This document shows positions 1 through 12,940 of a DNA stretch of 64,000 nucleotides, in pieces. The stretch is taken from the NCBI GenBank assembly GCA_949752745.1, contig OX457026.1:25023561-25087560 (forward strand), written 5' to 3'. The notes beneath the pieces were generated by a model. That model was not told where the DNA came from. It saw nothing but the letters and a program-made list of their open reading frames with translations, and did not search any database. Origin of the DNA: Protula sp. h YS-2021. Taxonomy: Eukaryota > Annelida > Polychaeta > Sabellida > Serpulidae. Each line of letters opens with the position of its first letter. Position 1 is the first letter of the stretch. The translations under genes were made by a program, and so were the position numbers.

Positions 1-632
1 GTGATATATGTCAGTGTGCCGGGTAGCCAGGAACCCGGGGAAAGAGTGCGACTGCTGCTATTCCGTTCAGTATTGATTTTTCACCAAATTGTGCATACAG
101 GCGAGGAAGAAAAAAAATACTTAATATTACATCCAGTTTGCTGAGCTTATGTGTGGTATTGTAAACGAAACTATAAAAAATGTGTAAGATTTGATTGAGG
201 GATGTTTGTTAAAGATTAAAAAGGTTGGTCTAACACATTTAAGAAAGAGAATCGCAGTTCTAGAGAAGCATAATACTCTTATTTACTTAAGCAGTTATGA
301 GCTTTAGTGGGAGCTTACATTTAATGACAGTAATATATCAGTAATTAAAAATAATTATAAATGGGGAGGGGATGGGAGGATTGAAGTCAGTATGATAGCT
401 TAGAGGTGCAGGAATGAGGTGGACCCTGAAGTTGGGCGCGAATTGATCTTGAAGAAAATATCAGCCATTTAATTGAAATAAATAACTTTTGTTGTGTATT
501 TGACTGAGGATATTGCAAAAATCTCAGCGCTGGGGAGAGGGTGGGGGGGGGGGGGGTGAGGTGGCGGGGGAGGAGAGGTCTAAAGGGTAAACATGTGCAT
601 CGTTCTCAAATACACTTTTGAAAATACTAAGC
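1..632. other. unassigned AT-rich DNA
   Basis: No gene or repeat was recognised. The only notable feature is a run of 14 G at 543-556 in a G-rich local context. Confidence 0.5.
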
Positions 633-634
633 TA

Positions 635-1404
635 CGGCGGAACCTCTGAAATCGGACCACCCTTGGCACCGGAAAAAAATGTGCCCTATTTCAGAGATGG
701 TCCAGTTTGGGAGGTTCGGTCATTGTGGGGTAAAATGTTGTGGGTTGACCATAGATTCAACTTTCATTTCCAAAGACAACGAAAGTAATATTCGTTTACA
801 ATAATATCTATTACTGATCTCAACTGATTAACAGTCTGTATGTTATAGACACGCAGATTTTGCAAACTTTTGCGGCTATATTTAGCAAACGAGTCCATTG
901 CATATAGCTTCAAAAATTATCCATGCTAGACTGTCCGAACTCCGGAAAAGTTTTAAACATCATGTTTCAAAGAATTAGCGGGGGCGGTAATAGAGGCTTA
1001 AGGATTATAGCGCGCAAGAAGTATTCAGAGGGAAGGCAATGAGTTTGTATATTGTCAGGTGCTATTGTTTAGACAATAGATAACAAAATAAAGTCCCTTT
1101 CTGGTTCCACACTTGTTACCATAATCCCCAGCAACAATATCCAAGATGGCAACATACTAAATGTTGTGAATAATGTGCCGCACAGATACAGTGATTTCCC
1201 CTGTGTCCCAGAGTGGTCCGATCGCAGGCATTTTGAGTGCTCGGGACCGAAAAAAGTGGCCCGAAGTGGTCCGCTCCGAGGTGGTCCCAATTGATAGTTT
1301 CCTTAACCTCTGAAGTCTATGGAGCGCATTCGGGACGGAAAAAAATGTGCTCCATTTCAGAGGTGGTCTCGATAAGGAGGTGGTCCGATGTCGAGGTTCC
1401 GCTG
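635..1404. mobile_element. TIR element (MITE-like) with TA target duplication
   Basis: The left end reads CGGCGGAACCTC and the right end is the inverted match GAGGTTCCGCTG. Both are bordered by TA (633-634 and 1405-1406). Inside are repeated pieces with a GGTGGTCCGA motif and a poly-A-containing GGAAAAAAATGTGC block (near 671 and 1341), arranged symmetrically about the centre. No transposase frame is visible across the 770 bp. A TA duplication with such ends fits a non-autonomous Tc1/mariner/pogo-type element; the family assignment is inference. Confidence 0.72.
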
Positions 1405-1406
1405 TA

Positions 1407-3588
1407 TTTGCTTTACAGCAATCTCATTGGCTGAAAGCTTGAGATGCCTTGTTAGTTCCTTGTTCAAAACAATCTTATGTTTATGAATCTAGTATTACAT
1501 ATTTTTTAAGACTGTGCGATGTAGTTCAGTTTGGTGAACAGTTTGGTTTAGGAGAACAGCTGAAATGTCACCATTCGTTCACGCTACGATAAGTGTTTGT
1601 GGTATTCAAGGTAGTCTTACTCTTGTGGTTATGTCTGATTAATTGTAGCCATGTTTGTTCTGTGGTGATGAATTGAAGGGTTTTTTTTTCTAGAGGAAGG
1701 CGGTTGTTTTTGTTTTTAATATTGATAGTTTTTTGTGGATTCCGTCCAGAATTGCCGGTCTTATTCGTTATGTAATTATTGATCAGTCCCGGTTGTCGCT
1801 AGGCAACGTATCCAATGCATTTTTTTATCATTCTTGTCTTAAGTGTTATGTCCTAGTACAGCGGTACATATCAACTTTATTATCGCTTAAAGCTGTGATA
1901 ATTCTTTCAGTGTATGTGAGAAAAATGTCTTTTTGTTTTCTGTTAGTGCGTACTGAAAATAAACACTTTTTAAAGTCGTGAATTTCCAGTTTACTGTTGG
2001 GTGCGTCTTTGTGCCAGATCTCCCTTCCCATTAGAACCACATCGATTTTACCGTTCCCCTGGGTTTTAATGGGTTGGCGTGTTGGTGTTTTTGTTTTTTG
2101 GGGGCAATGTTTTTGTCACTGCGTGCATACTTAATGGATTGCTCCTAATGGGTTTAATCTAACTGTAAATTTGGGAAATAAACAATGATTTGATTTTATT
2201 GATTTGAAGAAGAAACGGTGATTTCTATGCAATTCAATCACTTCATGACAACAGTTTCAATTTACTCACATTGCCCAAATTGCGTGAGACAAAAAAAAAC
2301 CACGATTAAAACAAAACAAATCGTTGACGTGCACATATTAACACCAATTGGGGCAGAGCAAGAGACAAGTGAAGGCGAGCATCGCTCCCGTGTGAGGAGG
2401 GCAAAGAGGCTACGACACATTGTAGGAAAAGAAACACGGCAGCAGCAGCATCAGAAAAGTAATCACATTGCGTCGCATTACACGAAACAAAGGCGTGTGG
2501 ATAAGGCGGGAAGATCCTGGGATTGGTAAAGGGAGGTCAAAAATTAGCCTGTCGTATAAGCTTTTTTTATCGAAAAGAAGCTTTCGGCATAGATTCAGTC
2601 CGTTGGTAATACGTATGTGTTGAAGGGGAGAATGGGGGGGGGGGGGGGGGGGGATGTTAAGGACGCTCTAATTTTGGGTGCCCGGTAATCTTGGTTGTTT
2701 ACATAGTCTTGTTCCTTTCAACAGATTATTTTTGAAAATTACTTCGAGAATATTGTAAAAAAGGAACTATAGAAATTAACAACAACAAAAAAGCTGTGCA
2801 GCTGATGGGAAAACACTACAATTATTACTTGACAGGAACGCAGTTAGTTAACATGTGAACTCCTTGTCATTAAAAGTTTGCGTGACTGCGAACAGATCTG
2901 ATCTTAAAATCCCAAGGTTTTCCCATCCTGATTCTAGCACACATGCGGAACGTGTTTTATGATAAAAGACTTACCCTCAAGGGCTTGTTTGGGATTGTAT
3001 GCAACATGCAAACTGCATATAAATAATGAAAACATTTACAGCAACTGGTATACATGCAAAACAGGGTTATTCCTTAGGACTGCGCCAGAAATATTTTCAG
3101 CCCTTTACAAAGACTTCAATCTTTGAAAGAACCTGTCTTATTGTTTTGTTCCAAGTGGATATGTTTGGGATTCCGTCCCTACCGCCCCTCCACCCACTGC
3201 CCACTTTTCTTCCCTTTCAGAAGACACGTGAAGTTATATCCGTTCTTTTCTCAAGCATATACAAACACCCCCTCCCCTCAGTATGTCCGTAAATCTTCAA
3301 GACAGTTCTGGATTAGCCCTTAGGCTTTTACAACCCAAAGGGAGAATTAATACGTTGCACATTTTCAGGACAATTATTGAAGTGTTTGCCCTTGCTTTTG
3401 TCACGTGGTTGGAATTAGATGAAAACTGATTATCGCTTTATTATCTTTCTGATTAAGCGCTTCACGGAATAGAAATACGACAAATAATTGCTCAATGGAT
3501 GTTTCTGCTCCAAATGGGAAAACATGTCATCAGAAGGTTTGGTTGTGATGATGGAAGGAGTTGCACACTGCAACACGATACCTAGATA
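1407..3588. other. unassigned DNA
   Basis: Only short open frames without family resemblance were seen. A run of 20 G lies at 2634-2653. No RNA gene or repeat was recognised. Confidence 0.5.
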
Positions 3589-3590
3589 TT

Positions 3591-3661
<71 letters not shown>

Positions 3662-3724
3662 GCCTGTCTTTCTTTTCTCTTTCTTTCTTTCTTTCTTTCT
3701 GTCTTTCTTTCTTTCTTTTCTTTC
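3589..3724. repeat. (TTTC)n microsatellite
   Basis: Nearly pure TTTC repeats run to about 3660 and then become interrupted (TGCCTGTC, TTTTC). They produce long Phe/Leu/Ser or Lys/Glu/Arg frames on both strands, which are not taken as genes. Confidence 0.97.
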
Positions 3725-4355
3725 ACCATTTTCTCTTTTTTTCTATTGTTGCGTGTTGGAAAACGATGATACTATCTGGGTTGAGAAATTGGCAACGACG
3801 AAGAACCAGTATCAAGTTTCGGGCAATGAACCAAAACCCTGGCTAGGGTGTCATCTAGAAATAACCAGTGAGGTGGAAGGAGCCTTTGTTCTGCACCGCA
3901 CGCTTCAGTTTATTAGTTTCACTCACACTTGGACGGAAAAAGGAGCAACTTTATTCATGTTGCCAATTTAACAGTTGAGACTCTGTGTGAAAAATGTGGA
4001 AAATGCGTGAAATCGATTTTGCTTCAACCCAGTTTATAAGGCTAACAACACAACTTGCATTCTCATTAGCTGAAAAGCGTGTAAAAGAAGTCTCAAGTAT
4101 GTTTTTCTGGAGCTTGCTATAAATGTTAGTAACATTCGATTGGCTCTTTCAATATAAATTTCGATGTTCTGTGATTTAAGCGGTGGTTTTGGTTGTGGGG
4201 TGTTTTTTTATTTTGAGCAAGGCTATTAGGGGCCTATTTTTTTTGCAAATTCAGTACGAACTCACCTAATCTGCTCAAAATTAAAAAAAAAAAGAAACCA
4301 TGGGTTGTGAATCGCTTCATCACTGAATTTTACAGGAAACTGTAAATCCAGTAAG
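3725..4355. other. unassigned DNA
   Basis: No gene, RNA or repeat was recognised in this interval. Confidence 0.45.
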
Positions 4356-4440
4356 CGCCGTTTTGGCCGTCGCCGTTATGGCCATCGCCGTTTTGGCCGT
4401 CGCCGTTATGGCCGTCGCCGTTTTGGCCGTCGCCGTTATG
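4356..4440. repeat. short 30-bp GC-rich tandem repeat
   Basis: About 2.8 copies of a 30-bp unit are built from two 15-bp halves, GCCGTTTTGGCCGTC and GCCGTTATGGCCATC. CpG and GGCC content is far above the flanks. Confidence 0.9.
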
Positions 4441-5149
4441 TCCGGATACCGGTTGGGGCGTTATGGTAACTAGTGTCCTTAATAGGAAACAACGTGGAGG
4501 GCAGCAAATTGAAAAAACGAGGCCTTTTAAATTTTCTCAAAAAAAAAAAAGAAATATAAATTAAAATATCCTTGATCAAAATCAAAATAAATGGCACCAA
4601 AGGTATTTTGGAAGGCATACTTTAAAGAAGAAAAAATATCGTAGCTCTTGAGAAGATCAGCAGTTATTGGAATGTGACACTGCAGTATGGAGAAATATCC
4701 TTCCCGTCTGGTTATTAATATAACTGATCTTGTTACATTTGTGTTTATTTAAATAGTTCTTTATGAAATTAAAAAACAAGGTTTCTCTATAATTACGTCT
4801 ATTGACGTGTGAAGGTAACTGTACCTGGTCGCTTACTGGATGTTTTTGGTTACTACGCAATGATAAAGTGAAGACACCCAAAGCACAATCCGTAACGTGT
4901 ATGTGTTTGTACAACATATTAATGAATTAAAGTCAAACTTGAATGCGACACAGACTAAAGAGCATGTTACCACGTAGTTATTGGTGATGTCGACGGTTAG
5001 TGAAATAACTGGTTAAAATTGATTTACTAAACCGTTATCAAAAATTGCTGAAATTGCAGAAGTTCTAACCGTTTAGTGAATGGAGACCGGTTAGACAACT
5101 CTAATAATTATACACCTTCAAAACTGGATAAACATTAAATAAAAAGACT

Positions 5150-5150
<1 letters not shown>
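4441..5150. other. unassigned AT-rich DNA
   Basis: No coding or repeat structure was recognised beyond short poly-A tracts. Confidence 0.45.

Positions 5151-5196
<46 letters not shown>
5151..5196. repeat. (AAT)n microsatellite
   Basis: About 15 uninterrupted AAT units. Confidence 0.97.
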
Positions 5197-5459
5197 CAAC
5201 AAAATATTTAAAAAAGTTGGCAGGAACACTTCTAAATTTGTCCCACCTGAAGCTTTTCTCTACCAGTTACAGTCCAACATTACTTACAGAGAGAAAATAA
5301 GAACATGATTTTAAAAATATAAAACAGTGCCATTAAAACTGATAATCTGTTTAGTTCAGATCTTGTATGTGGTGTTTTTGGCCAAAAATATCTGTGTCAC
5401 TGAATAGTTGTCATTTAAGTACGATATGGTTTCATTAAAAATTTGGTCGTCGGAACAAG

Positions 5460-5729
5460 ACCATCTAAGAAAGACAGTTGACATCTGCAGGGTTACGCTC
5501 TCCATTGTGGGATGTGTCAGTCTGGCCTCACGCATATCCCGCGGCACCAAGCCTTCCCTCTTAATACATGAGTAGCAAATTGAGGTGGACTGGCAGTGGA
5601 GTTGCTTTGCAACATTTTTAGCATCTCCGCCGGAATGTCGACGTTTCCTGGCACTTTACCACTTGACTGCCCATCGAGCGCTCTGCTTGTATCGTCAATG
5701 GCTGACCCTACATCTAATTCAACCAACAA
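5460..5729 (-). pseudogene. decayed non-LTR reverse transcriptase fragment
   Basis: Reading the minus strand from about 5717, the frame carries an SSGKVPGNVDIPAEMLK-like stretch. This matches the GKAPG-DGIPAE motif near the start of the reverse transcriptase domain of jockey/I-like and related LINEs. After a frameshift near 5560 the adjacent frame reads VPRDMREAR, matching the VPQDMRDA motif that follows about 35-45 residues later in intact elements. The downstream YRGISLL core and the palm motifs are absent, so this is a 5'- and 3'-truncated, frameshifted relic. Family-level assignment below non-LTR retrotransposon is uncertain. Confidence 0.75.
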
Positions 5730-8700
5730 ATTAAAATTTAAAGAGCAGATTTCCGTAAATCTTAAGTAATTTTATTGGTTGATGGACATCAGTTGTTGTT
5801 GCATTTTGCAAATAAATTTTATATTATTTCATTTGAAAATACAAAACGTTTTTTCTCAAGTATGGAGGTCTAATTGCTTTTCACACGTTCAACATTATGC
5901 AGTATATGCTTTAGAAAGAGCATGAACATGCTGTTGCACACAATCCAACACAGCTCATGGGCATTATTTGGGGGCAGTTTTGTTCCAAAGGAGTGCCAGT
6001 GTTACTGGTGCCCAATGCCTGAGACCAAGTTGGACTGCGCTTATCACTTCTAAGAATACATATCATATTGACAATCAATGTTTGCATCCTTAGTCTTTCG
6101 CTGTAATCTATTTCAAATAATTAAAATATTTTTACACAAATCAGGGATCATGTTTGTATATTATAATAACTCAGTTATCAGTAATATGGCCCAAATATCT
6201 TCTTAATTAAATTTGATTTCGTCTCCCCATGTCCAACAACCCTTCTCCCCATGTCTCCTTCTTCTTCCTTTATTTCATGTTTTAGACTGCGAGGTGTTTT
6301 GTATACACAGTGCCTACGAGTGTTCTAGAACATTAAAGGGGGAATTAGCCTCAGGTACACTGTTTAGATTTACTTCCTATACCGAGTTTACTGACCAGTA
6401 GGTTTGCTCTAAATACAACTGAGCCAACTTTATAGCTAACATGTTCTTATAACCCCTCTCTGTATGTCTTCTTTTTTTTCATTTTGTTTCATATTTTTAT
6501 ACCGCAAGAAAAAGACGAATGTCGATAACCAATGTCGCGGTCTTTTTGCGCCAGTTTGAAGCAGAGCCCCTGTACAATTACTGGGATGAAAGAAACATGT
6601 AACAAAATCAGTCTTGCTTAAAAACAACACAGTGGAGGTTGAAGTAAAAAAATGCAATATCCGGCCAACAAACATGAGATAGATGTTAGTACAGCTGACT
6701 TCGTCTGACCCCTTGCTGTCGGATTGTTATTTAAAGATCTGCGTTAAACCTGATGAATTGTTTTTACATAGCATTCGCATACATAATAACAGCTTCGTGG
6801 TAAAGGCTAAACCATGAGGTTAAACATAGAACTTATTTTCATATATTACAATAAAAATGTGCTAGATTTATATAAGGCAGCAATTATTTTTACCAACATG
6901 TTGTGTAAAAATGTAAATAAAATTGCACAGAGGCATCTCAACCTTTTGGATCGCCACCAGTGTTTGACCATAACGCCAATCTGTCCACCCATTTGCACTC
7001 CATTTATTTCACAACGAAATTATGTGGGCGAGGTAGCTAATGGAAAGGACTGCCTAATTTTTAAACAATGTATTGCATTTTTACACTGGTTTCTGATCGT
7101 AATTTACATGAAATTTTGCTGTTGATGCTAGCAATGATTTTATATTTTTTACATAAACCTTTCATACACATTGCAGAAAAGGTTCAAGGGATCTTTTTAT
7201 TTCGGATTGTTACAAAATAAACAAAACAAGGGCAATTCTTTATAAATAAACGGCGTCTACAGAACGGCTTATTCGTTTGCAGATTAATATTAAGCATCGT
7301 TTTTGCTGAATGATAAATCAATGCATGCTTCGTGGAATGTGGTAATAAGTGTTCCAGGTTAGGTATGGGATGTTCCAGTTACCTCAAACAACCTATCGTT
7401 ACCCTCTGCTTTGCTGATAAAATTCACGATTAACGATGCCTATTTTACTGTTTTATTAAATGCCAAAACAACGCTTAAATAATGCTTGCATGCACTTACA
7501 AGCATTCAGGTTTGAACGGATTGATGTATCGGAGCTGACCAAGTTCAAAACTGTTTCTTATTGCCTACCAATTGTACCGTAGTAAATATACAAGCCAAAT
7601 AATAGATATGTTGAATCTGTGTTTTGAATAAAACATAGAAACTGAACGAATTAATCTAAATATTAATCCGATTTTTTTAGCTATAACCAAAGACTCTACA
7701 TAGAGATTTATGTATGAAAAGCAAATTCCATACCATTAGCAATAACCTAAGATTTGCATTTAGATTCCACACCAAGTATGCCAAGTAGCATGCCGTCATT
7801 TACAGTTACTCCGTGGTGTAACAAAACGTTTATGAGGTATGGCATATCAATTCGAGAAGCGCAAAAATATTTTTCGTTTGGTAAAAAAAATAACCTGGTG
7901 TCCTTGACTCAAATATTATAAAGAAACAAATCCATTTTACGTTTTACGTTGTTTAACCAATTATCGTCAGGAACTGTAATTAGACTCTCATTTCGTTAAG
8001 TTTTTGTTTACATTTTATACAGAAACCGTCAAACTTTTGCTTGATTATCTTGCACATTGTTCTTTCTATTTCTTTGCAGACATCCTAGTATGAGACAAAT
8101 TGTAAAACGTTTCTCCACATCTAGGAAAAACAAGCTAACTACCTCAGATGTGACGCTCCTGTTATTTAGACGATGTAGGACATCAGATAATTAGAGCAAT
8201 CAGTTTGTTAGAAAGGATTTCAGCAGAAGCTAACTGGAGATTTACATCTTCGTAAGGATGACAGCAAATTGTATTTTATCCAACTAATGTCATTGAATAG
8301 TGATCTGATGTATGGAATCTGTTTTCGGTCTGGTCTTAATATATGTAATGAGAGACTTTTGTGGGGAACAGACTGTTCTTTTCAGTCTGCTGCTGTTCTG
8401 AAAAATGTCCACCCTTATTTGCTGAAGTTTTTTTTGTATCTAAGGTTTGTATTAGTTAACTGCTTCACTAGGTGTTGTAAGGATGTAAGGATAATGGGGT
8501 ATGTTAATCGGCCAACAAAAAGCTATACACAAGTGACTTTCTTCTCAGAAATCTTCCATCTCAAAGAATTTATATTAAAATAATAAATAGCAGATCATGT
8601 GAAATCCTTTTTTATTTAAAGCTTTTTGTGTATTGACTATATATTGGATAGCTCGTGCATAAGCATTCCTTGTATAAAGTAATGGGTGTCACATTAGGCA

Positions 8701-10240
8701 CCTGTGACACTTCATTATGTTTTAGACACGAATGTATCATACCAGTTTACTGAATTGTGCAACAAAGTGCAATTTACACATTGGTACTTGCACCAACGCT
8801 GTTTAAGTGGATTCTCGAATCTTTGATAGACCCCATATTGCATGACATCTGTAATACAATGCATCAAATTTAACATTTTATAATTAAATTTTCCCAATTT
8901 TTTCTCGTTATTTTGTGATATTTATAAATAAAGATTTCAAGTGGCTTGCTCTACTGATATAAAGATTTTCGAGGAGATTGTAAGGCGCTTATTTTATATC
9001 CTCAATAAAACATTCTGTCACAGTTGAAACGTGAATTTTAAAGGTGACTTGCTAAGCCATGTTTTACTAAGCTAAGCTCAGCTAAGTTCCGTGTATGATT
9101 AACACGACTACTATATAGTTAATAATTAATATATGGTTGACACTTGGTTAGCATTGCTATATAGCTGTATGCGTTTGCTAACAATGCTGTGCCATTACTG
9201 AAAAGTAATTAAACAAAGAAATCTACTTTGAATTCCTGTCTCTATTTATATTTGCTACATTATTTAAAGTGTTCTGATGCAAGAGGAAGGAATTGGTACA
9301 GAATACCAATTTCAGCTACCCAATTTTAGTCATAAATTATTATTTAAAGGTGTCCAAAATTAAATTTTTATATTTACATTTTTTTATCTCTATTTTAGTT
9401 TAATCTATCTTTAATTCAGTTAGAGATATCTTGAAACAGTTATTGTTATCGGAAATCCGGCATTAAATGTGAACACGACATTATATAAATTTGAATCCTG
9501 CATTTTAGTCATGGTCAAGCAATAGCATCATTCACAAGAAACAGTTCGTTGCTGAATGGGGAGGGAGAACCACAGAATGTTTTGGTTACTTTACAAGAAG
9601 TCAACACAGGCAAAGGAATCAAGTTACCAAACCATCAGCTCCCTCTGCAAGGGTCTGTGGTCCGCGTATCATGTAATTGACGTGGTTGCCATAGGCAAGT
9701 TGTGTTGCAAGCAGGCTCAAGGAGGAGTGGTGGAATATGCAACGGGAGTTCCTGGAAGTGGGTGCTGAATTACGGAACTGGATTTTGTCAGCTCTTTATA
9801 TCCCGGAATTCAAAATTACTATGCATTGCGATTAAGTTTTTTTTATAAAAGATCATCATAAAGTATGCTGAGTTTCCGCTATGACATTTAAGAACTTAAA
9901 AATAACACAGCCGCAACAAAAAGTGGATCTATGCATGATCGCACAAGAATAGGCAACCGCGAGCCCGACCTTGCATCGAGATCTACATTTCTGTGATAGA
10001 TTTCAAAATTGGTAGCAGGAACAGACCTTGCAACAGCACAAAGAGCATTTGCGACTACTTCGTAAGTGCAATATTCGGTCATCATATCGCCTCTTAGTTG
10101 GAACAGTGTTAGATACAGGTATTACATTCGGTTGCATTTATGTTGCGCATATTCTAACATAACCTCTATGCGCTACAAGAACATAGTGACTCAACATCAA
10201 TACTGAAACTGAAAAGTTGAGGATTATTGATGACTAGAAA
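5730..10240. other. unassigned AT-rich DNA, about 4.5 kb
   Basis: Open frames of about 100 codons (6814-7125 and 8269-8583, plus strand) have no recognisable domain and compositions expected of AT-rich sequence. A stretch at 9050-9200 is rich in short inverted motifs around TATATAG and GCTAAG. No RNA gene or clear TE was seen. Confidence 0.5.
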
Positions 10241-12230
10241 TTATATAATAACACAATAACAATAATACTCTGTAAACAGATAAGCTTTTAGCTTTTTAGC
10301 TATTAAGTTATCTAAAGAACTAAAGACCAAGGTATACTCTTCCACAGATATGGCATATAAAAGCACTGATCTGCTTGTTATGTTCGTATGGCAACACAAT
10401 AAGTTTTGATCACATGAACAAAACTTTCTATGAGGAGAGTATGGTACAACAATGTACTTGAATAAATGGGGAGCTGGCCATTTAGACACTTAAAATATGT
10501 CACTGAAACTTAATTCGTACTTCTATGGGCAACCGGTGAAGATTATATATGATAGGTGCGATGTGTCCTTGGTGGGACACGCCTGTGATGGCCCTGGCGT
10601 AAGCCTTCTCAGTCAGCTGTAATGTCCGCAGAACAGAAGAGTTTATCCCATATAAGGCGTTGTTGGCATGGTCTGTTTTGGAGATAGCTGACTGACATTT
10701 CACGGTAATTTGTTTATTCAGAGACATGTGTTCTTTGAACATTACTCCTAAACTTTTGCCATGATCTTTACATTTCACCATCGATTCAAACAAATCGATA
10801 ATTAGTCGATACCTTTCTGATGTTGAATTTTGGACTAATCAGCAGAAATTCGGTTTTTCTGTCATTTTACTGTCATTTAATAATTTAACATTTAACAAAA
10901 ATTGCCGAGAGTCCAGAGCTTTACGTTATCAAGACATCATTCAATGCACAGAAGTTGTTCCTCTTTGCATTTAATTAGAAATACAGATGTGTCCGTGCAA
11001 ATTAAGTCCAGGCTTGCGAATATGAGAATATATATGAGCAATGTAAAGATTAAACAGCAAGGGTGAGAACGGTACGGAAATTAACTAAAACGTTTGCATT
11101 CAAGGGAGTGCTTTTGATCAAGTGTATGAGCGCTTGCTTCATTTCGTGAGGACGACTCCGGATTCTAATGGCATATTGGTTATTTTTTTCTATGCGCGTT
11201 ACAAGACCAGGACATTCTTTTACTGTTTGCGTGGGGAGGGATCGAGTTCACGTCTAGCAAATGAAGAAAAAGAAATGTTTTTTCTTGATCTCATCTTTTA
11301 TCACAGGATGAAATTTCTGAGCTTCGATGTTGCTTCAGTATCAAGAATAATCTCTTCTATGGCCTTCTTTTCTAATTTAGCTCAAAGAATGATTGAACTT
11401 CATTATTTTATTAAGGAAGAAGTTGGAGAAATCGTCTGGAAGTAAAACGAGGCGTTATTTAGAAACAAGGCCTGGAAGTCAGTTGAGAATGCGCCTGCAT
11501 GTTTGATACAGGACTTTGATATCGCTTTCGGACTTTAAAACTTCGATTTTACTGAATCTCGTTTTTGCCTCCCATATAAAAAAATTGACGTATTTGCTTT
11601 GAGCAGTGTAGGATGCCTCATTGCTGTGAAGACCAGACTTTTGTTGTTCTTATACTCTGATTGTATCACTTTGCATTGGGCCTAGCAAGTACAGTCTTTT
11701 TCTGTGAAGTGGCGTACCGGTGAACTATTTCTGTCATGTTTTTGTTATATGATTGTCTGGCATACTAAATATCTGCTATATTTTCAGATGCAAATGAGTA
11801 TTCTGGTTGTGACTTGCAATATCAATGCCACTCTGTTTCCTATAATGTATGTTTTTCGGAAAAGGTTTTCGTTTAGAAGATATCCATGTGAATGTCTAGG
11901 AGGAAATGAGGAGATAAATCTATATTCTTTACAGTAATTTCTAAAGACTGTTTGCATCTAGCCTAGTGAGAATAGTATACAAAGTGCATTCAGCAAGATG
12001 GGTTCGCGTTTTTGTAGGAGATTAGTTAACAAAATTGTTTCTTTCCAGTACTATTGAGATCGTCCAAAGTGAAATCACCTAGTAGCGTAAGGTTTTTGAT
12101 TTTTTAAACTAAAATCTATAGTAAATCCAAAAATTCTTGTATAAAATCTTTTATTGATCCATTTGATGGTCCATAAATCAGAAGTCTAAGGAACAGGTTA
12201 GCATCTAGGCTCACCTGTGCAATCAAGAGA
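10241..12230 (-). mobile_element. decayed CR1/L2-like LINE, 5'-truncated
   Basis: Minus-strand pieces of one retrotransposon appear in the expected order. Near 12200-12040 there is a YGPSNGS...FIQEFLDLL stretch followed by LTLLGDF, matching the endonuclease YRPPSSS...EF..LL and LLLLGDFN motifs. Near 11450-11400 LPDDFSNFFLNKI matches the linker LADEFNNFFVEKI. Near 10860 KTEFLLISPKF matches the RT KTEFLLIGSK motif. From 10793 to 10500 an open frame carries KSLGVMF, LNKQI, ALYGI and HRLPIEVRIKF, typical of the RT C-terminal region. At 10489-10250 a shifted frame carries VPYSPHRK, SCDQNLL and LKAYLFTEYY, the usual 3' end. Stops and frameshifts throughout make it inactive. The spacing is slightly shorter than in an intact element, implying internal deletions. 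No endonuclease N-terminus was found above about 12230. Confidence 0.85.
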
Positions 12231-12940
12231 CTCAAGTGACACCTTACACATAGACATCGTCAATAGACTCAAAACTATTACGGCAGGAACGACAACGCCG
12301 AGACTGACACCGAGTTATCTTAAGTGATAACTCATGTTTTCTATTATGTCGTAATAGTGGACGACAGCGAAATGAAGAACAATATCAAAGTGTATATGTC
12401 CACGAGATAAACAGAGCTCAAAGTTTTAGCGCAATGGTGTGGACAGTGATAAAATATGGTTTCAAAATCACCGCTCATAATCATTGAAGGGAATTTGACT
12501 GCTCAGTGCTATCTAAACACTGTATTAAAAACCTTATTTCAACCCAAATCTATACAACATTAATGCCCAATATAAACCCGACGAATATTTATGAGATATC
12601 TTCGATCCAATCGTTTGCGCGCATATATTCAACACATACGTCAGCCCTCAGGGGAAACAACAGGATCCTAACATTGATTCTCAAAAGACAGAAGTCTAAT
12701 TGGCCATGCTTGCCACTAAACACTTTATGTGCTTTCTATTCAAAATATTTATTTCTAATTTTGTAATGCAGCAAAGCATTCTGTATATTTGCGACAACCA
12801 CATCACTAATCATTAAAATCTTTATCTCTTTACAGAAGGTTACTCATTCCTTACATTCATTAAAATACGTGCAATTCTTGTTTTTATATGAATTATAAAT
12901 ATTTTTAAACATTAGTATTATACCACATCTATGCTTTGAC
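12231..12940. other. unassigned DNA
   Basis: No convincing feature was seen. It lies between the truncated 5' edge of the LINE and the 30-bp minisatellite. Confidence 0.45.

Noticed and set aside
3430..3971. Long Phe/Leu/Ser and Lys/Glu/Arg frames
   Set aside because: They are translations of the (TTTC)n microsatellite.
6814..8583. Two ~100-codon plus frames (6814-7125 and 8269-8583)
   Set aside because: Length and composition are within what AT-rich DNA of this size yields; no recognisable motif or splice context.
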